From Diorhabda sublineata (Eukaryota; Arthropoda; Insecta; Coleoptera; Chrysomelidae), in the NCBI RefSeq assembly GCF_026230105.1, contig NC_079475.1:11672125-11736124 (forward strand): DNA of 64,000 nt. Direction: 5' to 3'. A program made the position numbers and the translations under genes. Under the pieces are notes generated by a model that searched no databases, was not told the origin of the DNA, and was given only the letters and a program-made list of their open reading frames with translations. Each line of letters begins with the position of its first letter. The stretch's first letter is position 1. Below are positions 21,820 to 32,887 of the stretch, piece after piece.

Positions 21820-23607
21820 TAAGTAGATTTCGAATAAATTATTATATTGACGAATGTGAGTTTGTATTTTCTTTACTGTATAATGTTTTGCTTGAGAGTT
21901 TTGACCGCGAGCATACGACGAAGTTGAAGTTAATTGTTATTAACTATGATATTTTGCATCAAGACTTTTTGGACAAAAAAGCATTGATCGAAGACTCGGG
22001 GATCTACAAGATGTATCGAGGAAATAAATTTTGATAATAACAATCAGTTTCTAATGTGATCCATTATATTATGCCACATTAAAGGCTGCAACACATTGAA
22101 GTACCTGGACGTGCTTCATCAAATAGCGAACTGCGACCATGTTGAACCAATTTTTTGTTAAAATGTAATACATAATAGTTAATTATTCTAGCGATACTAG
22201 TGCCATCTGAGTGTAAGGCTGAGTATTTATCGGACTGCCCTAACTGATAGACTCCATTTCAATCAACAGAAGACTTTCGTGGTATGTATTAAAAGTGCGT
22301 TGATTTTATGGCGAATAAATTAATTTTTTAAGGTAATTACTTTAGGAATGTTATTAATTTGTGTGATTAACAAATATTTCGTGTACCAATTACTGATTCC
22401 CGTTATTTAATATACAACTATTCTTATTTATGTTGATTAATATCCTCTGATCTATATAAGTTCTGGGTAGTATACACTTCTTGAATTGTATTATTATTAT
22501 AATTAATTATTTCCTGAATTAAGAGTTTGAAAAATCAATTTTATGATAATCGTTTAGATCAAATATAATAATAATTGTGTATGGAAAGCAAATAGTCGAT
22601 CAACTGTGAATCTGTGAATAAAAACAGGTAGGTATTGATTGGAAATAATTGAATTCAATAAGAAAAAAAAAACTATCTCCACACCTCGTTGCGTACATTG
22701 TAACTAATGACCATATCAATACGGTAATCTTCCGCATATCTCAGTTGAGGTTTATGAAAAATATCAAATAAAAACTGTACATCTACCTACTTGTCAATTA
22801 AAAATAAATCAGATGCCCCTAGGGCCAAGAAATCATCGAACTGTGCCACTGAACGTGTAGTTCTTCAGGTGATTTCAAATTTTAAAATTGCCGTGATCTA
22901 ACTGTAACCAATGAACTGTGAAATTATTGTTTAACATGTTTTATTTGTAACTGATACACCTAGAACAAGGTGTTGATAGTACCGCTCGGTAATCACCAGT
23001 GATTTTGATTTATACACATCGCTCCAAGGTCGGTTTTGATATTTTCAAAACCTTGAAACCGAAACAGTTATTCCAACTTCTCGATGATTACATTTTAACG
23101 AAAATTACTATGTTCTTTTCTAATTCATCAATATTAATCGAATTCATAGATTCGATCGATGAATTGCCATGTATAAAAAATTAATCAAAATATAAACAAA
23201 TAAAGGTAGAAAAGAGAATCGAGAATGAAATCTGGACAGCAATCTGTAAAAAGCAAGAAAGCTCGAGAAAATATTAACGAAAGCCTGTAGTTGCTTCTTT
23301 CTATCGAATCCATCAGCAGTACATTAGAATGTTTGGAACAACGAAGAAGTAGTTTACTGTATTATAGTAGACGGAAGTTTCGTGATGCCGTACGGCACCT
23401 CGGACTGAAAACTCATATTATTTCGGCAATTCCGAGAGCAAGCGATTCAAGGACAAGTACTTGTGATCAGTTGTTTATGCTTATTCTAAATAAAGGTAAG
23501 GTAAGGTTTGAAGACAACAGAACTGCTATGCTATGGGAAAGCCTCGATCCGAAAGGTCGTAGCAGTGATTACCGGTCGATCTCTGTACATAATGCAGTAA
23601 AGGGGAA
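21820..23607. other. intergenic, no recognised gene
   Basis: AT-rich. A short block at 22117-22140 (TAGCGAACTGCGACCA) resembles part of the mariner at 61980-62800 but is too short to call. A perfect 8 bp stem with a 5 bp loop lies at about 23032-23052. Confidence 0.4.
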
Positions 23608-23775
23608 GAAACAATAAAACTCCTAATGTGTCACTGCACAGCATTGGCGTCGAAACGACTACAATGCATGGGGAGTGAAACATTGGAATGTCTGGAAGAA
23701 GCAGCCGAGCTGTGGATTTCGGCTGAAAAGTGGAGATCACCCTGTTAACTTAACCTAACCTAAGGTAAGGTTTCT
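23608..23775 (+). pseudogene. LINE 3' end: Cys/His tail after RNase H
   Basis: The plus frame reads ETIKLLMCHCTALASKRLQC and MGSETLECLEEAAELW, ending at TAA 23746-23748. This matches the 'ExxEHLLCxCPALAxKR' Cys/His knuckle that follows RNase H in several insect LINE clades. It is followed at once by a short TAACCTAACCTAA tract often seen after such tails. The RNase H and RT domains are not found upstream, so only the 3' end remains. Confidence 0.5.
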
Positions 23776-25320
23776 AACGGACTTGAAAAATGTAATGATT
23801 CTGACGAATATCCGTCCCTTAGTACCCCGGATTAAGATCAGAACAACGAAATTAGATCAAAATAGAAGAGAAGAAAGAGAAAGAAATTTGGAACCAAGCA
23901 AGTTTATAAAGGTTATGCCTGAATAGGTTTATTTGTGAGAAGATTCGTTGCGTTACAACATTCTAAAAAATACTTTGTATTATAAAACATCAGCATTGAA
24001 TAATGGGGAAGATCGGTACGTCGATAACACATGACAAATATTCCATTGGAAGAACCAGGAACTTCCTTAAACACTATTGATTCCATCGAAAATAGTCTTT
24101 AGCCTCAAGAAAATCCAAGAGCTCTCTGTGTTCCACCCACGAAACAATCAATAGCAGTCACAGGCCATCGAACAGTTTTATTCCAGATGGGGCTCCAAGA
24201 TTATATCAATGAAATAAAAGATAGCGACCCTGGGCCATAGAAGATGCTACAAAAAATGGTACGCTACACGTGAAATAAAATGCGAATGAAGTGAAATTTT
24301 CACATCATCCCCATATAAAATTGCAATCGAAGAAAAACAGAATAGAAAATGAACTAAAGAGGGAAAGGAAAATATGAAAACCACCTTTAAAACTGCAATA
24401 GAAGAGGAAGACTTTTAAGCTGGGTATAAACAAGTTTGTTGATCTTACAGCCGAAGAAATGAAAAATTATAATTTTTTAGCATCTCTAAAATAAGAAGAA
24501 AATTATGTCTTATAATCTTGTATGCTTAATTTGATTAAAATATACTAAATACGTTCCGTACGGCTGGTAATTAGAGGCAAAATGCTTTAAAAAGACAAAT
24601 CTAACTCCTGCATGTTAGTTCAATTACTTTGTACTCTGCTAAACTAGTTTAGACTATGTCGTACTAGTTTATTCTAGAGTTTAGCCTAGGCAAAACTAGT
24701 TTTTCTTGAAATCGGGTTTGGCCGTTATATTGTATATATTTAAGATAACACTGGGAGTTATTTATGGAAGTCCGGGATGGTTGCAGCCCTCAACTGGATT
24801 CCCAGATATTGGAGTTATATTTAATGGTTTGTTGTGAAGCACTAGTTGAATATTTTGAACCCCCAACCTGGCAAACAAAATCTATCCTATTAAAAATTAA
24901 CTCAAATACCAACAAATTAACATTTATGGAGTCCTACAACAGACCTTTGGAGTCTTATCCAAAGGTAGAAAAGCCAAAGGAATAAAGATAGATTGAGGAA
25001 ATAATACTGTTAATAAAAAATGAATCATCGCAATCAGAAACAACTACTTGTGTAGTATGCCTTATGAAGCTTATCTTGATATTTCAGAATGTTCCTACAC
25101 CTATATATGTGGTCGGTGTCAGATTCTAAGGGTTTGAGGTGAGGTCTGTTCGGTACTAGGTACTATTTGCAAAGACTGCGTTCATTATCACTAAAGTTCA
25201 ATTTATTTTTTTGAGCATGTTTATGCAGAAGTTTACAATTTTGTTGGTTTCCTTTGATTTCAATATTTGTTGAGTTAGTTAAGTTATCAATCAAGCTACG
25301 TTGTTCTCCCTAAGTATGAA
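23776..25320. other. intergenic, no assigned gene
   Basis: A 73-codon frame at 24764-24985 and a stretch around 24030-24240 look partly protein-like but show no domain that I know. Otherwise AT-rich, non-coding. Confidence 0.35.
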
Positions 25321-25570
25321 TCGCGTTGAAGCTGCTTGAAAAAAATGAAGACAATGTTAAAGAAATTGAATTGTAATATCTTTTGATTTGAAATTAAGAG
25401 AAGAAGAAAAGAAAAAGAATAAATTGATTGATTTACTGAAAATAAACAACATAGAACACAAAAAAAATACGTTGAAACAAGAAAAAAAATACACTAAATC
25501 AATTGGAAAGCAAAGAATGAATAGATACAATAAGAAATATTGAGAAAGAAAAAGTGAAATATAACACAAA

Positions 25571-25990
25571 ATCATTTTATCGGAAGAAGATACGAATGAA
25601 GAAAACAAGACAAATGAAAGTAGAATAAGAGTAATTGACAATAAAAACGGAGACGTGGTAAAAAAGTTTTATTGCTTGATTGAAGAGATATGGATAAAGC
25701 ATTTGAAACAACAACAACAAAAAAACTGTATAGATGAATCGAAGGAGAACGAGGAGGAATTCATAGAGGAAACAACAAAAAATAAAGTAACAGGACAATT
25801 GGCAAGAAAGAATGAGAATACTTGGAAAGTTTGGCAAGACAAAAAAGAAAAGCAGTGTCAAAACTACGTAGAAAGTACGATTCCAAATGTAGCTTCTGAA
25901 ATAACGTCAAGTATAATTAAAAGACTCCTGGCATTGGAACAAAACAAATTGGAAGAGAGCGTGGTTTCACGCGAAGTAAATTCAAAATAG
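25571..25990 (+). other. charged ORF, possible decayed LINE ORF1-like segment
   Basis: Open to 25990 in an A-rich stretch. The product is rich in Lys, Glu, Gln and Asn and is predicted to be largely helical, with a QQQQ run. Segments such as KENEEEFIEETTKNKVTGQL and ENTWKVWQDKKEKQCQ lack a zinc knuckle or other diagnostic motif. Upstream A-rich sequence (25320-25570) continues in the same style with stops. It could be a LINE ORF1 remnant or merely biased sequence. The Phe/Leu-rich minus-strand frames over it are complements of the A-rich strand. Confidence 0.2.
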
Positions 25991-27129
25991 ATACCAAATA
26001 CACTAGAACAGTATAGAAAACATATGAACATCAAAACGTTGTCGATTGTTAATAGATCTCGCACAAGCTCGAACAGTAAGTTAAAAATGATGAAGGTTTT
26101 AAAAGATCAAGGGAGAGGATCGAAGTTGAAAATAAATATGAAAGAATCAAAACAAGTGTGCCGATATCCTTATTTAGTGAACCGATTCCGCTAATATCAT
26201 ACTAAATAATATCGTATTTTGAATATTTTATAATGCCAACTTGATGACATGACAATTAGCTAAGTCATTTGAGGTTTAACCTAACGTGAGGTTATATTAA
26301 GGCTCTGCTAATGTTTCTATAATTCTTATAAATAATTTCAAATCCTTATTTTCTATTTTTTCAATATCGTCAACAAAACATTAGAATTTTGAATGAACTG
26401 ACACTCCTTACCATCATACATAACCATAGTTTTATACGAATAAAAAACTTAAAATGCCACCGAAGATATATTCTTATAAATCACTAATGTAATGTATTAT
26501 TTACCAAGCAAAGCCGGCTGCAAGTACTTGCACTTATTATTGCAGTTGTTGCATTAACAAGATCAGAGATAACAGAGAAAGAGATAGAAGACTTATTGGG
26601 ATGTCGACCACACACGGATTTAGTAAAAAATTCACTTATTGCATCCATCATACACAAAACATTAATATATGTAAGTGCTGAGATGTTCTTATTTTGGGTT
26701 TTAATACGTTTAAAGTAAGTAGATTATTACCTAGTCATGAACTCATCTGTCGCAAAGGATAACTGTAAAAATCTCCAACAGAGTACATGTTTTCTAGTGA
26801 CTACAAGTGACAGTTTCCGGCTATTTTTATTTTGTGCATGTTCTAATTGTTTATCGCGCATGTATATTTTCAAAATCATACAAAAATTAATACTCTCTTT
26901 GATACCACAGTGAACATAAGAAACGACACAAAAAAAGAAGTGCTGTGAAGAATATTTTATAATGAGAAATAAAATCCTACCAAGCAGTTCCTGAAAACAA
27001 GGTCAGACTTTACTAGCTTCTATTCACGGTTTCGCTCGCATCGAAGCCATTAAATAAAGTATCAGAGATCACTACAAAAGAAATGAATCAATATAATTGA
27101 AAATAAGAGTTAAAATCTCTTATTTTGCT
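25991..27129. other. intergenic, no recognised gene
   Basis: Mostly non-coding. At 26525-26660 the plus strand reads RSEITEKEIEDLLGC and flanking residues, without a family match. A block at about 27020-27055 (CACGGTTTCGCTCGCATC) resembles leader sequence of common insect repeats. Confidence 0.35.
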
Positions 27130-27514
27130 GTAAAACTTAACAATAAAGTTTTTAAATGCTCTTCTGGTTCCCCACGTAATGGAAGTGGAGCTTTATCACT
27201 GGAACATTCCAACAGTTTCATGTTTACATTTGAAACAATGGCAATATTGACATTTTTTATTCAAAGAGCCAATCCTTACGCATGAAATTTCAAGGGGGGG
27301 TTCTGCATTTCTGCATTACGAATTCTTCTCGCCTACGATTATTCTGGCGTTTCTATCGCTCTTTCTGAACGAGCTCCTATCTGAAGAGGATTTTCGGCTG
27401 CTCTCAAAACACTTTGTGTCTCTCTGGTTGCTGTTGTCCTCTCTTCTCTGCATGAATCGAAGATTCTTTATACCGTACAACTTTTTCTGCACGGGACTTT
27501 TGATACCGAGGCAT
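27130..27514 (-). pseudogene. Helitron helicase-like protein, N-terminal fragment
   Basis: The minus-strand ATG at 27514 opens MPRYQKSRAEKVVRYKESS. Arg/Glu/Ala-rich sequence follows, including TREAxT-like units (RTTATRETQSVLRAAENPLQ), as found at the start of insect Helitron polyproteins. After further frameshifts comes LNKKCQYCHCFKCKHETVGM near 27230. This is the 'C-x2-C-x(n)-K-x-E-x-x-G-M-C-C' block that precedes the Rep domain, with the final Cys pair lost. FIVKFYSKIRDFNS near 27130 matches the 'F..xIRxYN' region that comes next. The Rep HUH domain and the helicase are absent. Confidence 0.65.
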
Positions 27515-27659
27515 TTTTAAAGAATTAAAACCAAAGAGTAAGATCTAAAATAATGTATAGCATGTAACCACAAAAATGACACCTCATCTCAAAAATTTAA
27601 ATAGTTCTATACTGCATATATAATGATAAAAAATAAGAATAAATAAAAAAAGTCCAAAG

Positions 27660-27912
27660 AGCAGAAACTATAGTCAATTAGATCGGATATTGACGTGACC
27701 GTTGGTAATCAGTACCCAGGGCTGGAACTCCTTTACTGGAATGCTAGATGGCGTTGAGGAAGCTAGATTTTGACATAAAAAGTATCCTTTGTTATTTCTA
27801 ATACCTCCAAGAATATGTATACAAAGTTTTATGATGATTGGTTAAGTAGGTTTCGCATGGAAGTGTGACAAACAAACCCACATTCAAATTTATGATATTA
27901 GTAAGGATTTCA
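27660..27912. repeat. terminal sequence of a dispersed insect repeat
   Basis: This ends with the wording ACAAACAAACCCACATTCAA and TTATGATATTAGTAAGGAT, a terminal motif I know from many insect dispersed repeats. Its position beside the Helitron fragment suggests association, but a SINE or another LINE tail is equally possible. Confidence 0.35.
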
Positions 27913-29696
27913 GATATTTATTCAACTTCAAATGTGATAATACCAAGCAAACTACGTACATTATGAGTTTCATCCACGTATGCGTTATAATGAGAAGCCA
28001 AAACAGAATAGGAGACAAACTACGTTTTCCTTCATCTTACAAAACAAAAAAAAATTGAAACATTTTCAAACACTATCCTCAAAAAAAGAAGGAGATTCAA
28101 TTCACAACGAAATGAGAGATTATAAACAGCCTTATCGTGATTTAAAGAAAGAAGACGAAGCTCTGGTTAATGCTCAGAGACATTACAACAGCTTGAAACG
28201 CGAGACGAAGTATTTTGAAATAGAAATCTCCCCACTTAAGTTTTCGTAAGCACAGAACTGATTTACTGCATTACTGCACTACTTATCATTGGCTGATGTA
28301 TTGCATGCGTGAGCTTTTAAACTATGACCTGATTACATTGGATTCTCAATTTCAAAACCATAAAATGTTTTAAGATATCGTGGAATATACCACCAATAAA
28401 ATATTTTAGAGCTTGTATAAGATGAGGTAACTGATAATTTACGTCGAGAGAAACTAAATTGGCCATTTAATGCCGAGAAAGATTGAAGAGCCTGCTAATA
28501 TTTGAAGATGTAAAGATGGAAGTAAATTGGAATAGAGTAGATAAAGTATACCTTAAAGAGGAGTGGAAAGAAAATGGAACGATTGCTGTGGGTTACCTAA
28601 TATGTTTATATGAACACCATATCAAGGATTTCATGGTCTTAGATAGATATGTGAGAGTTTAAAAGACGAAAATGTGAAGGTACCTCACCTTCAGTCTCTG
28701 AAGACGATAACTTGGTTATCGAAACGCTCATATCAGACAGTGTAATTGTGAGTCTTGTTGTAGTGCTAGAAATAAATAGTGTGTTCAGTTTGAATATCGC
28801 CAATGGTTCCAGAAATTCCAACTTAGTAAGTATCTTCATTCATTTGACAAGCACAATATACATTTTGTATTACTTTTTAATTGTTTTTTTTCTTTGTTTC
28901 ATTTATTTAAAGTGTGTTGAAAAGAAAGAATCAAATTAGTTTGTCTTACTAGTATTACTATTCCGATTATTGTAGAAACTTTCGTTTAACTTTATATAAA
29001 GTAATAACCGGTTGAAGAGATCCTCAATTTCAACATAATTTCCATTTTTATACATTATTCATAATATAAGATACGATTTTGTTTAAATTTAGCACCTGGT
29101 AAATTGAAAATATACCGTTATACTATAAAATATGGCTCTCGTCCTTGTACTGCATTAGTTAATCTAACATTTCATCAAATTCTACAAGTTTTTGTTATTG
29201 TCGCATCGGCAATCGGAGATATTTCCTTACGATTCTCTTTTAATTTATATCTCGAACGTACCAAATAACTTTTTTATGCAAAACAGAATGTCTTTACAAA
29301 ACACTACAAACCAGAAGAAAATTTGCATAAATTAAAGCTTTATCCCCACTAGTATACCGACACCTACGTACAACTGCACATTTATGTAAGGTATTTATGT
29401 GAATATGCCGATATGGACGAGATTATTTTAATTGCAAATGAATTTGATTCCGATATCTCTTTGCATTTATTTTTTTCAACTGGTCCTGTTATTGCTATAA
29501 AATATGCATTTGAACTGACTGCCGTATGTTGAGTATGAAAATAAACAATACTAATTTATCCATAAGAATAATTTGAAAACAAAAATTAATAAATAAAATA
29601 TGATAGGAAATATATTTTGTTTACAAATATAAATCACATATTGGGCATGCTATTACATTATTATTACAATAATACGTTTTACATCTTGAACTAAGG
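27913..29696. other. intergenic, no assigned gene
   Basis: A Lys-rich 89-codon frame at 27980-28249 has no recognised domain. At 28436-28470 the plus strand reads LRREKLNWPFNAE, which recalls the C-terminal pol region of BEL/Pao retrotransposons, but nothing else supports that. Confidence 0.3.
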
Positions 29697-30427
29697 TACG
29701 AAGATGATCCTAAAAGTATCTGGCCTGACCTAGAGATGGCGGTAATTGCTTGAATAATATCACTGTATAGCATAGTTTCGTTCCAACCCATCAAAATACC
29801 GTGTTCCAACTAGACGGTTACCGTTATATAAACGATTCTGTTTTGCGTTCAAACCGATTTTAGGTATCGTGTCCAGGATGGTCTTTTCGATACTTGGTTG
29901 ATAGCAAGTACAAGAAATATGCTTAGCCGGGGATTGCGCAGAAAATATCTATAAACACGTCCAATAACCGTTTATAGAACGGTCCAGACTAGCAGGTTGG
30001 AACAAACCTCATAAGTTTGGAGACACCACGTTGTTTGGTATTCATCAGCAGTAATGAAGGTGTTCAGTAATTTGTAAACATGGAAATAATTGAGCATACT
30101 TTCATTTGAAATGCCTTAGCTCAAATAATATGAAAGATGAACTAGATCTTACTCTGTAGACTGAAAGTGCGCGACATAGAAGACATTTCAAAAAGTGCGG
30201 TACATCGCATATTTACTGAAAATTTTGTCATGAGAAAGCTGTTCGAAAGATGGGTGCCTCGTTTTCCACAATATATAACAATGCTTCATATAAATAAAAG
30301 CAAATTTTTGCGCCGTTTCATAACTGTGGATGGGACGTGGATCCATAACTTTACACCCAAAACGAAAATCAAAATAAAGGACCGAAAATGGAGAAGAGGC
30401 TCCATTAAAGGCAAAGACCATAAGTGA
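29697..30427 (+). pseudogene. mariner 5' half with its terminal repeat
   Basis: A mariner-type terminal repeat starts after TA at 29697-29698: CGAAGATGATCCTAAAAGTA and TCTGGCC. This matches, inverted, the 3' end at 35856-35882. A decayed start MEIIEH lies at 30084. From 30167 the frame reads RDIEDISKSAVHRIFTE (helix-turn-helix), MRKLFERWVPRF (linker) and FLRRFITVDGTWIHNFTPKT. The last block holds the first catalytic Asp, with DETW changed to DGTW. The match stops near 30427, before the second Asp. It is a SETMAR/irritans-like mariner. The leader is longer than usual because of the nested repeat at 29777-30008. Confidence 0.8.
29777..30008. mobile_element. small MITE nested in the mariner leader
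   Basis: GTTTCGTTCCAACC at 29777 pairs with GGTTGGAACAAAC at 29996-30008 as terminal inverted repeats. Internal blocks are also inverted: GTTCCAACTAGACGG against the complement of CCAGACTAGCAGGTTGGAAC. Length is about 230 bp with no coding capacity. No clear target duplication was found. Confidence 0.5.
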
Positions 30428-30494
30428 TTTTCAAAAATATTGTTGTCAATAACAGATAATTCAATAATTAATTTGAGTTCAGTAAAAATATACT

Positions 30495-30605
30495 CGATAC
30501 CTCCTCAGTTAACTGAAATTCTGAAAGCTGTCATTATTGCTAAATTGGAAGATGGCTGGTCCTTCAGTAGACTGGTAACTCATCTAGTTTTTAATGAGAT
30601 TACCG
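30495..30605 (+). pseudogene. possible Tc1-like helix-turn-helix fragment
   Basis: The plus frame reads LTEILKAVIIAKLEDGWSFS and RLVTHLVFNEIT. This resembles the first helix-turn-helix of Tc1-like transposases ('xxRAxIIxLxEDGxSxxxVAxxLxV'). It is only about 35 residues long, without catalytic parts, so the call is tentative. Confidence 0.35.
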
Positions 30606-30783
30606 AAGCCAACGTTGAGAAGCCATTTACTTTATTCGCTGTGAGGGAAGGCATGGTAGGGCAAATTAAATCGACTGAAGCGTTCGCAGTGGTCACTTTG
30701 AGCATTACGGGAGGCTATTATAACCGAAATTATAAACAAATCCACGTTAAAATTTTTTGTTTGTTTTAATTATAATGAATTAA

Positions 30784-30888
30784 ATAAAAACGGGTCACCA
30801 GAGTTGTTGTGTAGTGAATTGTAAAATACTAGCAGAAAAAGTAAGTGTAAATCGGTGGATAGCTGCAATTAAAAGGTTTAAGTAAGTA
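30784..30888 (+). pseudogene. THAP-type zinc-finger fragment
   Basis: The plus frame reads HQSCCVVNCKILAEKV and then NRWIAAIKRFK before a stop. THAP domains open with C-x2-4-C followed by a conserved 'RW' and a basic helix; here CCVVNC and RWIAAIKR fit, but about 20 residues between them are missing and the C-terminal Cys-x2-His is not seen. A GTAAGT motif at about 30881 could be a splice donor. Confidence 0.45.
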
Positions 30889-31367
30889 GTATCATAACCT
30901 TATTATTAACAAAAATAATAATTCGAAGTTTTGTAAATCTTTGTGAAATTGTTAAGTATAGCAGAAGTCAATCATTTTTCTGGAATTCTGTTATGAAAAA
31001 ATAAAACTAAAATTTATAAATGAATAAATTTTAATATTATAAAAATGTAATGATTAAAAGAAAAATGAATTACAATGAAAATTTTTTATTTTGCAAACAG
31101 TTTAATTAATACTGTGATAAAATTAATAAAAAATATAATTTTTAACGTTGATGGATCACTGTGGATTCCCAAGGCATATGATTATATTTGAAGTGATCAT
31201 TTTATTGGAGGTAAAAAATCAGATGAGGAGTTGAGTCCTAGCTACATTCCAATAATATCTCCTCCAATTTACAGGTCTCGAAAAATAAATGAATCTTCTG
31301 CCGTGAACAGGTAAAAATGATATGGTAAAACTAGATCAATATTTATAACATATAACATTTCACGGCC

Positions 31368-31814
31368 AAAGTTTTAATTGGCATACCTCCTGGAGGTTTT
31401 ATATCCTTAAGATCTGACGTAGCTGGAGGATGGAAATCAGATTCTCAGCTTACAATAGAAGCAGGTTTATTGGAAGCTGGTGACATTGTTTTGGCTGACA
31501 AAAGTTTTCCAGAAATTAGAACAGAGATTGACGCAAGTGGCAAGAAAGTGCAAATGGTTATGTCACCATTTCTAGAGAAGAAAAATGAATTTTCAACTCA
31601 ACAGACATACATTATTGCAAGGGTTAAGATTCACGTTAAAAGAATTATGCGGTTAAGGACTTATCATATATTGCATAAAATTCCACAACATTTGTTCCAC
31701 TGCATTGACGATATTTTGCATATTTGTTGTGTTTTGGTAAATTTACAGCCTCCAATTATTTCTTATAAAAAAGATCCGGAAAATGAGAGATTAAAACTAT
31801 TTTATTACTCATGA
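31368..31814 (+). pseudogene. DDE_4 (Harbinger/ISL2EU-type) nuclease, C-terminal part
   Basis: Plus-strand reading gives AKVLIGIPPGGFISLRSD, AGGWKSDSQLTIEAG and AGDIVLADKSFPEI. The last has the catalytic Asp in the 'GDxVxADKGF' box. Further on are MVMSPFLEKKNEFSTQQ, IARVKIHVKRIMRLRTYHIL (the 'xARVRIHVERxxxRLK' box with Glu changed to Lys) and DDILHICCVLVNLQPPII. The upstream catalytic part is lost in AT-rich, stop-filled DNA. This order is diagnostic for the nuclease of this superfamily. The ORF from 31470 is open to a TGA at 31812-31814. Confidence 0.75.
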
Positions 31815-32699
31815 AAATTGTTCATTAAGTACTTGTGATAATTCAAACGATAATTTGTAAGAAATTTTAAATTTATTGTACGCTTTTAATAAAATTAATA
31901 ATTAAACTTATTGTAATAAACAGTTATATTATGTTGATACTTGATACTTTTGATACTACAACTTGTTGATAACTAACAAATTAGTAACGGATAATAAAAT
32001 TCTTTTAATATACATTATTGTAACACACAATGACACTTTTTAGTTTTTAGTCACTTAATAAATATTGCTTTTACAGTAACTAATTAAAAAAATACTGTAT
32101 TGACTTTTACACCACTATACATCATAGAAAATAAATTATTATATCAAAATATTTGCAAGATCATTTCCAGTAAAGCTTCGTTTTTCAGATGTACTTTCAT
32201 CTTCTTTGTTACTAGTATCTAATTTATCAGAGACTTTATTAAAAAGATGTCAAAGTTTCGTCGATGTTCCTCAATTTCTCTCACATGTCCAGCAAGAACA
32301 AGATTTTTACCCTTGGTCATAGTTTCTGGTTGAAATTTTATTTGATGGCTGAAATGCTGTTTTTATAATAATATCCATTTCTTTGGTTTAGCTAAAAATA
32401 ATGAAAAAATCAATTAATCAAGCAAATATTTCCATATCCCATAGAAAAAACAGTTTAAAGCAACTTAACCTCATATATGTTTACTGCATTCTGTTATATA
32501 TTTTATCATTATACATACTTGTGTTTTTGGCTTCTCAAGATAATTATAAAATTGTAGTAAGTATTAAATTGTCACATTTATTTTTGATGACTAATTCATT
32601 ACTATTTATCATACATTTTTTCTAAAATTTTTCTGTTTACTATAGAAAAACGTAATAAAACATGGTCTGACAGCCTCCCGTAGTTCATATTCACTGTGG
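31815..32699. other. AT-rich tail of the THAP/DDE_4 element
   Basis: Low-complexity AT sequence. On the minus strand, 32330-32250 reads PETMTKGKNLVLAGHVREIE, which may be a remnant of a second protein of the element. The reading is too short to assign. Confidence 0.3.
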
Positions 32700-32887
32700 C
32701 GCTGCAGTCACACTCGGAGCGAATAGGTAAACATGTCAAGTAAATTTCACAATTAAAAATTTCTGTCCCAAGACTTGTACACTATTTCAACAAACAGAAG
32801 TGCACATTATATACAATTTTCTTCCATATTTCATCGTTTTTCACATAAATATTAAAAAAAAACTGAGAGCAATGTCTACCCTCCTTG

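Larger units (their letters stand above)
30700..32690 (+). mobile_element. THAP/DDE_4 element (Harbinger or ISL2EU-like), decayed
   Basis: A THAP-like piece (30805-30885) and a DDE_4-type nuclease piece (31370-31814) lie in the same orientation, an arrangement known for ISL2EU/Harbinger-related transposons. The box TTACGGGAGGCT at about 30705-30716 and its inverted form AGCCTCCCGTA at about 32671-32682 may mark the terminal repeats. Similarity beyond that core is weak. If so, the element is about 2 kb. The A-rich intervals between coding pieces contain many stops. Confidence 0.45.

Noticed and set aside
22117..22140. Further mariner copy matching 62620-62645
   Set aside because: Only about 16 bases match, which is too short in this composition.
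23744..23775. CCTAA-like repeats resembling insect telomere sequence
   Set aside because: Only two units are present, in the short tail after a LINE Cys/His block; this motif is common at LINE 3' ends.
24764..24985. 73-codon ORF as a gene
   Set aside because: No domain, no regulatory context and no similarity to other sequence in the window.
25357..25861. Minus-strand Phe/Leu-rich frames that look like membrane proteins
   Set aside because: They are complements of the A-rich, Lys/Glu-coding plus strand. Hydrophobic runs arise automatically from poly-A complements.
28436..28480. BEL/Pao retrotransposon C-terminus
   Set aside because: Only about 13 residues resemble it; no integrase, RT or LTR is nearby.
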